Origin: Microvelia longipes
Lineage: Eukaryota; Arthropoda; Insecta; Hemiptera; Veliidae
Assembly: GCA_018340805.1 (NCBI GenBank)
Contig: JACMZG010001908.1
Span: 18,839,414-18,903,413, forward strand
DNA length: 64,000 nucleotides
Direction: 5' to 3'
Shown here: piece after piece, positions 26,540 through 40,919 of the stretch
Layout of the letters: each line of letters opens with the position of its first letter
How positions within the stretch are numbered: position 1 is the first letter of the stretch
Made by a program: the position numbers and the translations under genes
Notes under the pieces: model-generated
Database searches by the model: none
Told to the model about the DNA's origin: nothing
What the model saw: only the letters and a program-made list of their open reading frames with translations

Positions 26540-26880
26540 TTAAAAATACATTAGTAGATGTCACAATTATTATACAACAATATACATATATACATAATTA
26601 TTTGTTACATACAGAATATTCATTAATATTTACAAAGACATTCAATGAAGTTGAATTGGTGAAAGAGGATAGGGAACTATCCTCTTTCACCAATTTAACT
26701 ATTTATTTTTCAATTCATCTCAATTTCTTTTTTAAGTTCTTTAAAAAGAGTATTTTAAGATACATTAGTAAATGTCACAATTATTGTAAAACAAAAACAT
26801 AATTATTGGTTACATATACAGAATATACATTAATATTTACTAAGACATTCAATGAAGTTGAATGTCTTAGTTTTAGTTTC
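26540..26880. repeat. Tandem repeat with hairpin in copy 2
   Basis: Two units start with ACATTAGTAGATGTCACAAT (about 26,547) and ACATTAGTAAATGTCACAAT (about 26,762). Between them is a near-perfect hairpin, TTGGTGAAAGAGGATAGG and its complement (26,655-26,695). A 134-residue open frame (26,398-26,802, +) covers it, but it is compositionally biased and lies in the 3' flank of the transposase gene, so I do not call it a gene. Confidence 0.7.
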
Positions 26881-26954
26881 AATGAAGGTTTTAGTTCTAC
26901 AAAATATTTAATTAAAATGATTAAATATTTTGTTGATATAAAGTAATAAAAACT

Positions 26955-27359
26955 TTATGCTGAGGTTATGTAGTAGTTACCATCATTGGCATGGGTAACA
27001 TTAACAGGGCGACATTGGGAATCACTGGTCAGAACGTATGTGCAACTATTATCTTCACAAGTGACTTCATATGCGTCAAAATGACTGTAGAAGCAAATAT
27101 TCTTGTACTTTTTCACTATGAAGCAAATACGTTCATCAATAGTAACAGTGATATGGCATATTTTGGAAAATTGTGGTTCACCCTCAATGTAACCAACAAT
27201 AATTGGTTGCCCAATTTTAAATCTTGTACCTTTCATTTCAGCCCATGAATAACTTTTTATGGGGCTTTGAAGGACTACATCAATGTTGGTGGGTATTTCA
27301 CTTGATTTTAAATCATTTTTGGATGGACCTAATTGTAAAGTGCCAGGATTATTTATCCA
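26955..27359 (-). CDS. Transposase, C-terminal segment (frame-shifted)
   Basis: The frame is open for 135 codons including the stop, starting WINNPGTLQLGPSK. It is contiguous in sense with the catalytic ORF, which stops at 27,353 in another frame. I therefore read it as the C-terminal part of the same transposase, separated by a one-base shift at about 27,355. It contains conserved-looking stretches (KSYSWAEMKGTRFKIGQP) and an S/T-rich end, with several Cys (CEDNSC). Copy 1 has a different indel at the equivalent place (near 16,300), so the shift may be a sequence error. Its function beyond being a transposase tail is unknown. Confidence 0.6.
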   Translation of the reverse strand, partial: WINNPGTLQLGPSKNDLKSSEIPTNIDVVLQSPIKSYSWAEMKGTRFKIGQPIIVGYIEGEPQFSKICHITVTIDERICFIVKKYKNICFYSHFDAYEVTCEDNSCTYVLTSDSQCRPVNVTHANDGNYYITSA

Positions 27360-28831
27360 TAGCTACATGTTATTTTATGAACCTGTTGCAATTGGCATTT
27401 ATTAGCTAAGCTAAGAGGTACATTTCTGCGATTTGATATAGCAGTTACGTATCTCTTTAACTGCTTGTGCTTCCCTTCAAATCGCATACTCCAGATTTGT
27501 TTGAAGGGGCCCATAAGTTCAATAATGTTGGGGTAATGAATTAGGAGATGGTGTTTGGGTTTAAGAGGAGTTTTGAATAGGTCTAAATATTGAGAGTGGT
27601 GGGACCTGATTAGATCCTTTAAATAATTTGAGCTACCAGGACAAAACGAGTCAGACAGAACAAACATGACTAGCTTCCTCAAAGTTAAGTAAAAAAGCCA
27701 GACATTGTCATTCTCGGGAATCAAGTCACCGATTATTAAAGTAAAATATTTAACAAAGGCATACATTTCAGAGGCTGACATGATAATTGCCCCCTTCTTC
27801 AGGTGTTGTAACTTAATAGCAGGGGGGGCTCGGTCACTATCAACCCCAAAGTTGAAAAAATGTAATCGGTTGTTGAGAGTTTTGAGTGTGAACAATTTGA
27901 CTGAAATGAAATGGCCAACAATTTGGCTCATTTCATATCTACACACACCCTCTAATAAGTCATGCATGGCATCGACAGTATAATTTGTGTAACAGTGGAA
28001 ACTTGGGACTTCATTCCATTCACAGTACTCTTTAACAAAGTTGTCATCTGACAATTCCTCACTGGTGGCCTCTTGAGTATAATCACTCTCCCTGCGGAGC
28101 AATTGCTCATCCTCTTCAACCATGGCTTGAGATTGTGATTTTGAGGCCACACAAAATCGACAACATTGGTTAGCAGAGAAACTTTCTACATAACCTAGCA
28201 TGGAATGAAGCCCCAAGTTATCACCGACAATTGCAATCAACATGAAATGAATAGTGCATTTCTCACCGGATGTGACTATTTCAATGCCTCTAGATTCCAG
28301 TTGTTGCAACTCGGTTATAATGGGAGACAGGACAGAACGATTACCACAAGTGTACCGATCTTTAGTTTTGAAAATTGCAGTCACGTTAATGTATTCTAAC
28401 TTTGAAAGTAGATACGAGGGCAGTGCAGGACATGTGTAGTATATGGCTCCCAACTTTTGGAAACCTGCGTGGCTACCTAGTGGGTTTAAACATTCAAAGT
28501 CATCGAAGTATACAATGAGAGGGTAAACCTCTTTGACCCCGTATCGTTCAGTAAATGTACTTAGCTTTTGCTTCCATAAATGCCCTTGCATCACAGAAAC
28601 TTTTAATAACTCAAAATCTATTAAACTAGAGACATTCGACCGCAAAGCCTGCAATGTTCCTTGTGACTCAAGCAGTTGCTTCAATGTACGAGCCATAGGT
28701 ATGTGTTGAGCAGTTGTCGTGACAGGGTTAACACGAACAACACCATCTTCATCAACACGTTTTTCAAATGACCGACCAATGACATATGTTACGGGAGGTA
28801 TGTACGCGGAAGTACTTTTAAAGTACTTTAA
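27353..28831 (-). CDS. DDE-type transposase catalytic core
   Basis: This is the main catalytic part of the transposon's enzyme, which would cut the element ends in the nucleus. The frame is open from 28,831; an internal Met at 28,696 begins a 447-residue frame, used for numbering. Visible motifs are VYFDDFE (D65/D66), VGDNLGLH (D159), CCRFC (C179/C182), DAMHDLLEG (H245) and MRFEGKHK (E407). The order D, D, CxxC, H, E fits an RNase-H-fold transposase with the zinc-ligand-bearing insertion known from CMC, hAT, P and related superfamilies. From memory, very similar 'uncharacterized' proteins occur widely in fish and cnidarians; I could not search. It is joined upstream to the zinc-finger segment by a one-base frameshift. 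As written it is probably inactive. Superfamily is uncertain. Confidence 0.8.
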   Translation of the reverse strand, partial: LKYFKSTSAYIPPVTYVIGRSFEKRVDEDGVVRVNPVTTTAQHIPMARTLKQLLESQGTLQALRSNVSSLIDFELLKVSVMQGHLWKQKLSTFTERYGVKEVYPLIVYFDDFECLNPLGSHAGFQKLGAIYYTCPALPSYLLSKLEYINVTAIFKTKDRYTCGNRSVLSPIITELQQLESRGIEIVTSGEKCTIHFMLIAIVGDNLGLHSMLGYVESFSANQCCRFCVASKSQSQAMVEEDEQLLRRESDYTQEATSEELSDDNFVKEYCEWNEVPSFHCYTNYTVDAMHDLLEGVCRYEMSQIVGHFISVKLFTLKTLNNRLHFFNFGVDSDRAPPAIKLQHLKKGAIIMSASEMYAFVKYFTLIIGDLIPENDNVWLFYLTLRKLVMFVLSDSFCPGSSNYLKDLIRSHHSQYLDLFKTPLKPKHHLLIHYPNIIELMGPFKQIWSMRFEGKHKQLKRYVTAISNRRNVPLSLANKCQLQQVHKITCSYG

Positions 28832-29396
28832 TCAAATAATGGGAAGATAAGAAATCGAAAGGATCGCTAAGGGCTTTTACTTTGGTCTGCATTTCTGGGT
28901 CAATCGAGTCATGAGTGGGCTTCGATTTAGCACCATACACATCCTCGACCAGGGGAAGATAACCATTAGTAATAAATGTTGAAAAATATTCAAGTACTTT
29001 GCCAACAATGTTGTTGGGCAGTGACGGATCACTGTAAATAGAAGAGCACAAAGTTGCGGCAGCTTCTTTCATCTGACTTAGTGAGGACCCGAGAGATGAG
29101 ATTGGGCCATCATCACTGACAAAAGCAGTATTATTCTCAAAGGGTGTTGGTACAATAATTTCGGTTGATGGCAGTTCGCTGTCAACACTTTCCATCGAAT
29201 GGTTATTGTAGCAAGCACTTAAGTGCCTTTTGAAAACAAAGAGGGACTGGAATGACCGATAACAATCCTGGGTTGGACATTTATATGATTGAAAGCCTTT
29301 ATTACTGTCATGTTCTAATTTCAAATGAGCAATAAAACAATTTAACGACCTAATTTTCCTACGACATAAGTTACACGAGTAAGCAATGTTATCCAT
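28818..29396 (-). CDS. Transposase N-terminal zinc-finger segment
   Basis: The frame has 192 residues from Met at 29,396. Two zinc fingers are visible: C8-x2-C11-x12-H24-x4-H29 (classical C2H2) and C40-x4-C45-x12-H58-x3-C62 (a C2HC variant). The rest is acidic and helical-looking, ending DPFDFLSSHY just before the stop. Only about 15 bases separate its end from the open catalytic frame, leaving no room for an intron, so a one-base indel at about 28,820-28,834 most likely splits one gene. The fingers would give DNA binding to the subterminal motifs (inferred). The start lies about 100 bp after the accessory gene's stop, so promoter sharing or one transcript is possible. Confidence 0.75.
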   Translation of the reverse strand: MDNIAYSCNLCRRKIRSLNCFIAHLKLEHDSNKGFQSYKCPTQDCYRSFQSLFVFKRHLSACYNNHSMESVDSELPSTEIIVPTPFENNTAFVSDDGPISSLGSSLSQMKEAAATLCSSIYSDPSLPNNIVGKVLEYFSTFITNGYLPLVEDVYGAKSKPTHDSIDPEMQTKVKALSDPFDFLSSHYLIKVL

Positions 29397-29495
29397 GTAG
29401 GTTTAATAAATAGGTTGTTAATTTCAAGTGTTGAGTTATTAAAAGTTAAAAAAAAATGGAAAAATATTACTGAACACTGGTATTTTTAAAAAGAT

Positions 29496-33960
<4,465 letters not shown>

Positions 33961-34395
33961 GTCAATATATTTTAGAGGCTTGTGGCTTAAGCAGTCACTA
34001 AACAAAGAAATAATAATTTTTAGGTTTAACTAAATGACCGTAAATTTAAATTTCAAATTACACTTAAACAAGGTACACTTATTCACAGTACATTAAAATG
34101 TTTTCATTACATCATTGCAATACACAGCAAGGATGTTTAATAATTATTATTAAACATCCTTGATACATAGTCGCGCACAAGCGATAGCTTTTGCGGCTAG
34201 TACAAAAGTATGTATTTTCCCAAAATTCAACACATTAATTTGTTCTAAATTATATCTAAATATAAATATGAACTAACTTAAAAGTAAAAAAATATAAAAT
34301 TTATAAGTGATGTCAAAACATCACTTATACATTTTTGATGTAATAAATTTATTTATTTAATTTAACAAATATGTGAAATATACTACTTACGTTTT

Positions 34396-34445
34396 AAATT
34401 TCCAGAGAAGTGTACACGAGGAAGTGCCAATTTGAGAACCGAACT
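34396..34445 (-). other. Possible 5' leader exon of accessory gene
   Basis: On the minus strand, sequence near 34,440 leads to AAATTTAAAAC followed by a GTAAGT donor at about 34,395. A matching acceptor (TTTGTTTAG) lies just upstream of the first coding exon near 34,003. It has no start codon in a useful frame, so it would be non-coding leader. Its 5' edge is unknown. Confidence 0.3.
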
Positions 34446-34529
34446 AAGTATAAATGAAGAAATAACTAAGCAAAAAGTAAGCGTTTCGTTATAACCGATA
34501 CCCCATGCATGTACTCGTTAAGAAAGCTA

Positions 34530-34850
34530 CACGTGCAATGATGACCCTAACGCGGGAACGTCTTATATAGGGATCCCCCACCCCACCCCACTAGGGTACC
34601 TAGAATTATCCGATACCGTGTTAAAGCGACCATTATAAGGTTTACTTTAACCCTAAAATTTCTTTTAACCCTACCTGGAGTAACTTCAACCCGAGTAAAA
34701 GTAGTGTCGCCCGATCATTCAACACTAACTAGAGTAATGTCGCCGAACGACTCACTATACAAAATCAACACTGAAGGGTCTTCTTAGGGTTAACACAATT
34801 CGATGAAGAGTAGTGTCGCCCGAAGATTTTGGACTTGCACCTACTTGCAG
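34530..34850. promoter_or_regulatory. Internal subterminal-like motif cluster
   Basis: The stretch repeats words such as TTTAACCCTA, GAGTAACTTCAACCC, AGTGTCGCCCGA and AACACTA, similar to the terminal arrays at 25.1-26.3 and 37.9-38.5 kb. It lies just upstream of the accessory gene. It could be promoter/transposase-binding DNA or an old terminus that was extended when other repeats inserted at 35-37.8 kb. Confidence 0.45.
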
Positions 34851-35639
34851 TACTAAGAACTAAGAAAAGACTAAATTATCACTACATAATGATATATATA
34901 TGTATTTAAATAAGAAATCAAGTGTATTGCAGCGCTAACAAATGATGTCGATCTTTGATTATACTTTAAAAAAATCATAACTTACTTATGACACGTGAAC
35001 ATTTTTAAACGGGATTGTACTATATTATATAACATAATATATTCTAACGACACTATGAATCTTGTAAACAACTTGTAACAAGTCCATACCAACTGCTACC
35101 ATGTATACTCAAATTATTAATAATTATTTATTGTGCCAAAAATATTGGTTACAATGAAAGTTGTACGCTTTAACAAATGAATATTGATTTTTTGGCTCAT
35201 GTCATTCCTTTTAAATTTTGTTAATACCTACAAAGTTCTGTATTCATAAAAACAAACAATTATAACGACTAGCAATAAAATAGAAAGAAAAGCAATTTAA
35301 ATTTGGTAGAAATGCTCTAAATGCTATAACTTGGCATTGAATGGGTGAAGTTAAAAAAATGGTGTTCTTTTTTGGTTATGATTAAGACATGTGTACTCTC
35401 TTATTTATCATGCCGTCATGTCCCTTAATCAGTTACAACTTGAATCACTAACTAACCACTTTCTAGACTATGCGAGTACAGTTAGATGTAGTCACAAAAA
35501 AGCAAAAAATGATTAAATGTGATCAATGGAGTTTATTATATATAAAAGAATACAATTCCCCCCACAGAAATTGATATTTTTTGTAGCAAAGCGCTTTCAA
35601 CTTAACAAGAAGCCATCGTCATTCCTAGAGACAGTTATT

Positions 35640-35900
35640 TCCTATTTTCCAATTATTATACTTTTCCTCATCCTACTCCGTATGTATATAGGAAAAGTTC
35701 TGCACCTAAATTTCGAAACTGAGGTTTCATAGGAATTATCCGTTTTGGCTGTTTTTAAGGCCTCCTGAATGGTTCTTTGAATGTTGACTGTCTGTATGTG
35801 CGTATGTGTGTGTGTGTTATCATCGTAGCTCTTAGTGTGTTTATGCTAAAGAGCTGAACACACAGCTCTGCCCACATTGCTGGGGTGAATTTGCTTATTA
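35640..35900 (+). repeat. Dispersed repeat P inside transposon
   Basis: It has ATTATCCGTTTTGGCTG, TTTTTAAGGCCTCCTGAATG, TGACTGTCTGTATGTGCG, ATCGTAGCTCTTAG and TTTATGCTAAAGAGCTGAA. The order is the complement of copies at 7.2-7.5 and 41.6-41.9 kb. The same insertion exists in copy 1 (about 21,180-21,340), so it predates the split of the two copies. Confidence 0.75.
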
Positions 35901-37119
35901 CAACCTCTAAGAAGGCCCCGTTGGGAGTGAGCATAAATATCACTTAAATGAAAATATCTCCGGTTTAAGAAAATTATCAAAATTTGAAGAAGGTTAAGTT
36001 AAAACTCTATGATTACAGTATTTGTTAACCAATTATAATGCTTAATTCACTCGCATTGACAAGCCGTTTGCTTTGTTTAGACATGGCTATATGTGTTAAT
36101 GCTGCATGGCAGGGCATACTATAGTTATTTTAAGTTAGCATAATGAGCGTTGAGAAATTTTGAACAATATTTTAGTCCCCAAACAAATTATATGTAAATG
36201 CTAACTTTTCAAAATTGATTCCCTTGGTTTTTTAATTGGGGGGGGGGGGCTTGAGTATAAACATTTACACACACACTCACAAATAGGCACTGCATTTTTT
36301 GTTTCAGTGTGTGCGTGTTTTCATTCCCACTCACAGCGCAATGTGTGTGCGAGTGATTTTTATGTTTCATCATAAAGTTGGTTGGAAATTTGGATATTTT
36401 TATAAGGACCCCTTGGCTATTCCACTGACTTAATTGCATTATAGTTGCATAAACTTGCAAGAACGTCAGCAAGTCTACGCAGTAGTCATGCAACAAATGA
36501 ACATTTGTTCATTTGTTTCATAAAACCTCCACATGTTTACTTGTTGCAAACCACCCTCTACACGCTTGCACGAGTCAAACATATTTCATATAATGTATAG
36601 AAAAGAAATAAGTATATCACATAACAGAATAAAAGCCTTTATTCTGAAGTTCTAAAATTTTATAGCATCATGTATAGTTAACAGTTAATTTGTTTAAAAA
36701 GCCATAACGTGTTCACTTGTTTGGGTATCATACCTGATGGGTTAAGGGACCTCACCTCTATATCTATATCTGTAATCCTCATATACAAATTTTTAAAGAT
36801 AGACAAGCAAAAACCCTTAGAGCTATAATCTGGGATATTTGTATTTTAGGGGATTCTTTTAATCCAACCGTTTTTTTCTATAAGTTATAAATCCGGGAAG
36901 TTAACCTTTCCAGGATTTATTCTTACAGTTATGTTGTAAGAAGATTTAAATTTTTCTGCTTCCCTCCCACGAATTGTACTTATGTTTAGGTCAAGAGCCT
37001 AACGGACTTCAGGTAAAAACCCTTCAAGATCGTAACCCATACATATTAATCTTTACTTGTTTCTCTGACATTTTTCTTAGGGTTAATGACAATTTTTTTA
37101 TTTATTATTCAAAACAGGA

Positions 37120-37330
37120 AAATAAAAATCTATCCATTACAAATAAAAGATGATACATATATAATTGAAGCATAAACGGCTTTCCACCAGGTCACTGCAG
37201 CAAGACTCAAGAAGAAGAAATAATATTTAGCTCTCCGGTACTGAGGATGACCTGTTTGAGGTTGAAAGCCGGTAATGCATTAATTGTATGAATCATCTTT
37301 TATTTATGGTGGATAGACTTTTCTTTTCCT
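37120..37330. mobile_element. Small foldback with hammerhead-like core, inside transposon
   Basis: The arms AAATAAAAGATGAT...CGGCTTTCCACC and their complement meet around 37,195-37,235. On the + strand CTGAGGA (37,241) is followed by GACCT/AGGTT, which can pair, and GAAAGCCGGT. Copy 1 has the equivalent at about 22,590-22,800 (CTGATGA at 22,700). Its size and arm structure match the small elements at 0.5 and 41.1 kb, but pairing outside the core is weak here. Confidence 0.6.
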
Positions 37331-37849
37331 GCTTATAATATGAAATCCACTTGCGCTTCTGTTTCATTTATTTATTATTTATTTATTTATATTTATTATT
37401 TATCCCAGAGAACTATATTTGCCTTATTATATACTGATAACTTGACCTATAATATATTTCTTTAATCGTGAGCTCTCATATATATCTATAGACATAATAC
37501 ATGAATTTAACTCAAACGAGAATTCACGACTTAAAAAAAAATATTATACAAGTAATAGCATCCTATAAAATCATGACGGTGTCAACATTCGGCCACATTA
37601 ATATAATAAGGGTTGAATATAACTTTAATAGGTTTAAATAGACAAAAATATATATCCTTCGGCCACATTAATATAACAAGGGTTGAATATAACTTTAATA
37701 GACTTAAATGGAATAAAAGTTCTCCTTCCAAAAACCAAACTGTGAGAGGAATAAGTGTAAAGAAGATTCTAGTAATGATAATTTGAACTCTTTAACTGAT
37801 TTCACTAAGTCTAGTTTTGATACAATGCTAAAGATTGACCAATTCATAA

Positions 37850-38529
37850 AAATAGGGTAAAGACAGTACTACTGTAGTGTTACGTTAAAAGTAATACTGC
37901 TCTGCCCAACACTAAGATTAATTTTGAAGGGAACCTAACGCTTCGGGTTGTATGTACACTGCTGAAAGTGTCGCATCGTGCTGTTACAACCCTTAAAATT
38001 AGTGTATAACTAAACCTTAAATTTAACACTTTGATAGGCGAGAATCAACTCTTAAAATATTTGAGAAAACTATATAAGGGTTAACACAGTTAACACTAAG
38101 TAGGCCAGACTGAACACTTGACAAGTGTTAAGTAGTAACCCTAAGCAATATTAGATTCAACACGATATAAATTTTAAACAAACCTTACAAGAGTATGCTT
38201 GATTCTAAAAATCAGAGTACCAGTAAATCTTAGCTAATATTCAATTGTATCCTAACGGTTAGGGTTATTTATACCCGCGATCGAGATTGCCCTACCCGAA
38301 CTAGTGATGACCTTAATTTAATCGGGTTTTTACGACACTTAAGTGAAATAACACTAATGGCGGGTTATAGAAACTATTTGATTAAGGCTTTCGACGACAC
38401 TATTTTTCCAACATAGGCTACAGACAACACGTATACATTAATCAAGACACTAATATCGTATATTATGAAACCTAAAGGGCTTTAACACGATCTTAGTGTT
38501 ATCTAGACCAACGAGATTTTTTTCCGTGT
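37850..38529. promoter_or_regulatory. Right subterminal repeat region
   Basis: TTAACAC, AAGTGTTAAG and AACACTAA motifs recur on both strands up to the terminal CCGTGT at 38,529. It mirrors the left subterminal region and presumably binds the transposase (inferred from the CACTA-type pattern). No ORF. Confidence 0.65.
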
Positions 38530-39150
38530 ACTAAATAAATAATTCCGGCGCGGTGGTCCGCTGTCGGGCGAATTTCATTTAGAATGCGTGTTTCCGTGCT
38601 AAACAACCCTTTTCTTGCTTATGCAAGAACCATGCCCACTGCGTGGTTCTAGTTCTTGCTTTAGAACCTAAGCAGTTACTCAATTGTCAAGCACTGCTCG
38701 TAACTCATTTTGTCTGTATTTTCCAAAGGAAATGCGCTAAAACCTTTAAAGATAACTGACTTAGCTTAAAGATAAGTAACTAAGCTTTAAACTAGTGCGA
38801 ATAATAGTGCGAAATTCTAATTTTAGAGGCGTATTTTTTTACAACCAACTGGATAATTATGCGCATTTCCTTTGGAAAATACAGACAAAATGAGTTACGA
38901 GCAGTGCTTGACAATTGAGTAACTGCTTAGGTTCTAAAGCAAGAACTAGAACCACGCAGTGTGCATGGTTCTTGCATAAGCAAGAAAAGGGTTGTTTAGC
39001 ACGGAAACACGCATTCTAAATGAAATTCGCCCGACAGCGGACCACCGCGCCGGAATTATTTATTTAGTAGTTGTAAACTTATATAATTTAAAAAGCACGG
39101 AAACACGCATCCAAAGGAAATTCGCCCGACATGCGGACCACCGCGCCAGA
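38530..39150. mobile_element. Palindromic element G, right part
   Basis: From 38,545 to 39,056 the sequence is a near-perfect palindrome. GGCGCGGTGGTCCGC and GGCGAATTTCATTTAG on the left arm return as complements on the right, with a ~60-base spacer near 38,740-38,850 rich in AAGATAA/TAAGCTT. Outside it, GCACGGAAACACGCATCC...GCGCCAGAATTATT (39,090-39,155) pairs with 13,658-13,738. So a CCGG-type palindrome sits inside a CTGG-type palindrome, and the outer left arm is split by the transposon. Confidence 0.85.
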
Positions 39151-39834
39151 ATTATTTTCTAGTTGTAAACTTATATTAGGTAAAAAAAACGATAAAAAAT
39201 TATTGTCCCTACTAGGATTTGAACCCAGGTACCCTGAGTTTGAGTGGTCGTATTGACTCTGGACCACTGCCATTCAACTCAGAGGCCCAAAAAACATTGA
39301 AAACGACACCCTACTCGAAATTTAATTTTTAACGACCGTAATGTTGGTTTTCTATATTTTTTGTGGTTTTTTCGACTTTTTGGTAACTTAAAGTGGTCGT
39401 ATCGACTTCGGACCAGTTTCATTCGATTCAGCGCCCAAAATTACATAGAAAACGACACCCTACTTGAAATTTATTTTTTATCGACCTAAATTTTGGTTTT
39501 TGGTAATTTACAATGGTTTTTTCGATTTTTAGGTCACTTAGAGTGGTCGTATCGACTTCGGACCGGTTTCATTCGATTCAGCGTCTCAAAACACAAAATA
39601 TTAACCTTTTTTGCGGCAAAAAAATATTAACCCTGAATTTTGCCGATTTTTTTGAAAATTTCGCTGACTCAGCAAACCGGGTTAATGACGTCACCAAAAC
39701 CTGGTTTTCAATAGGGTTCGTGTCCTCCCTAAGGTTGATTTTTGTACCAAGTTTGGTTAAAAAATATTAATCCGTTCGAAAGATAGAGTGTTTACAAGAA
39801 AGTGTCTAGAAATACACATATATATATATATATA

Positions 39835-39900
<66 letters not shown>

Positions 39901-40070
39901 TATATATACATATATATATGTATATATATATTACATATATATTAAAGTCTCGCAAAACTTATTTTTTCGTCATTAGGGACCTCTGAAACGGATTTGTGTC
40001 GTGGTCCGAGGTTCGAATTCCGCCATGACGCCTATCCCATTAGGCGAATTTCCAAAGGAAATTCGCTAAA
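39067..40070 (+). mobile_element. Composite repeat X, best + copy
   Basis: The order is: GGATTTGAACCCAGG (a B-box complement), then three partly repeated ~130-bp blocks, each with GTGGTCGTATCGACTTCGGACC and TTCATTCGATTCAGCG, then GCTGACTCAGC...TGACGTCA, the phrase TTTTCAATAGGGTT, TTAATCCGTTCGAAAGATAG, a (TA)n tract (39,815-39,943), and a tRNA-like tail, GGTCCGAGGTTCGAATTCCG (40,000-40,020). It has no ORF. Two outward-facing tRNA-like ends suggest a SINE-type or composite non-autonomous element transcribed by RNA polymerase III (inferred). Confidence 0.8.
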
Positions 40071-40079
40071 AATATATTT

Positions 40080-40430
40080 GTTAAAATTACACATTATTTC
40101 CACTTTTAAACGACAAAAATTATCAGTTTTTGCAACTTCTAGCAACAATAGCTTACATTTTTTACTATTAAATGTATAAAAATATTTAGATTTCCTTAAA
40201 GAGCAATAATAAGAAAAGTTTTTCCGTTCTTGGCTAAACTTTTGCTCATCTCTTACTTCCTCTAATGCTCTACCATAAAAATTCCATAAAATTCAATTTT
40301 TGCAAAAAATCATTTTTTTCGTGCAAATTTTTGAGCAGTAGTTTAAAAATATTTGACATGGTTAACAGTTTTTCCTATAGGAAATTGACAGCCTTCCAAC
40401 GAGACCAATTTCACACCTAATCGTATTCAG
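40080..40430 (-). repeat. Outer inverted repeat, right arm
   Basis: Complementary partner of 13,160-13,545, moderately diverged. It has no ORF of note. Confidence 0.75.
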
Positions 40431-40919
40431 GTGTGAATATGATTCACACCTATAATAAATTTCATTTTATTATACAATATTAAATCCATGCCAAAAAATA
40501 TTTACTTTCAGCTTATATATTTACAATTAACAAAATTAATATGCTGTTAATGCGGAACACTTAACAGAATAATCTATACGTTGTATGAAGGCAATAGTTT
40601 TAGTAGAAAACCAAATTAGAAATATTGAAAAAATAAGAATAAGAAGTAAGAAGTTGAAATTCAAAGTCACATTAAAAACAGGTTTTGAAAACAGCAAGGA
40701 AACAATGTAAATAGAAGGCATAAAGCTGATAAAATATTAAACATAGGGTAGAGGGATGAATAATAACTAGAGCACTATTAAACGAATACTCAACAGTCAA
40801 CAAAAAGTAAGAATTACGAGCCAAAGGCATAGAAGTACTTTTTAATTTCTTGGATCAAATTAGAAATTATTTGTGTTTCAAAAGAAAGCTGAAATTGTAA
40901 TGGAATAAACCGAAAAAAT

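Noticed and set aside
26398..26802. 134-residue plus-strand frame in the transposon's left part
   Set aside because: It lies over a tandem hairpin repeat that is disrupted in copy 1, has biased I/N/T composition and opposes the element's gene direction.
28205..28439. Plus-strand frames overlapping the transposase
   Set aside because: They are shadows of the minus-strand catalytic ORF, whose motifs are clear.
39990..40030. Functional tRNA at the tail of repeat X
   Set aside because: Only the T-arm/variable part is tRNA-like, and the complementary acceptor strand is missing upstream.
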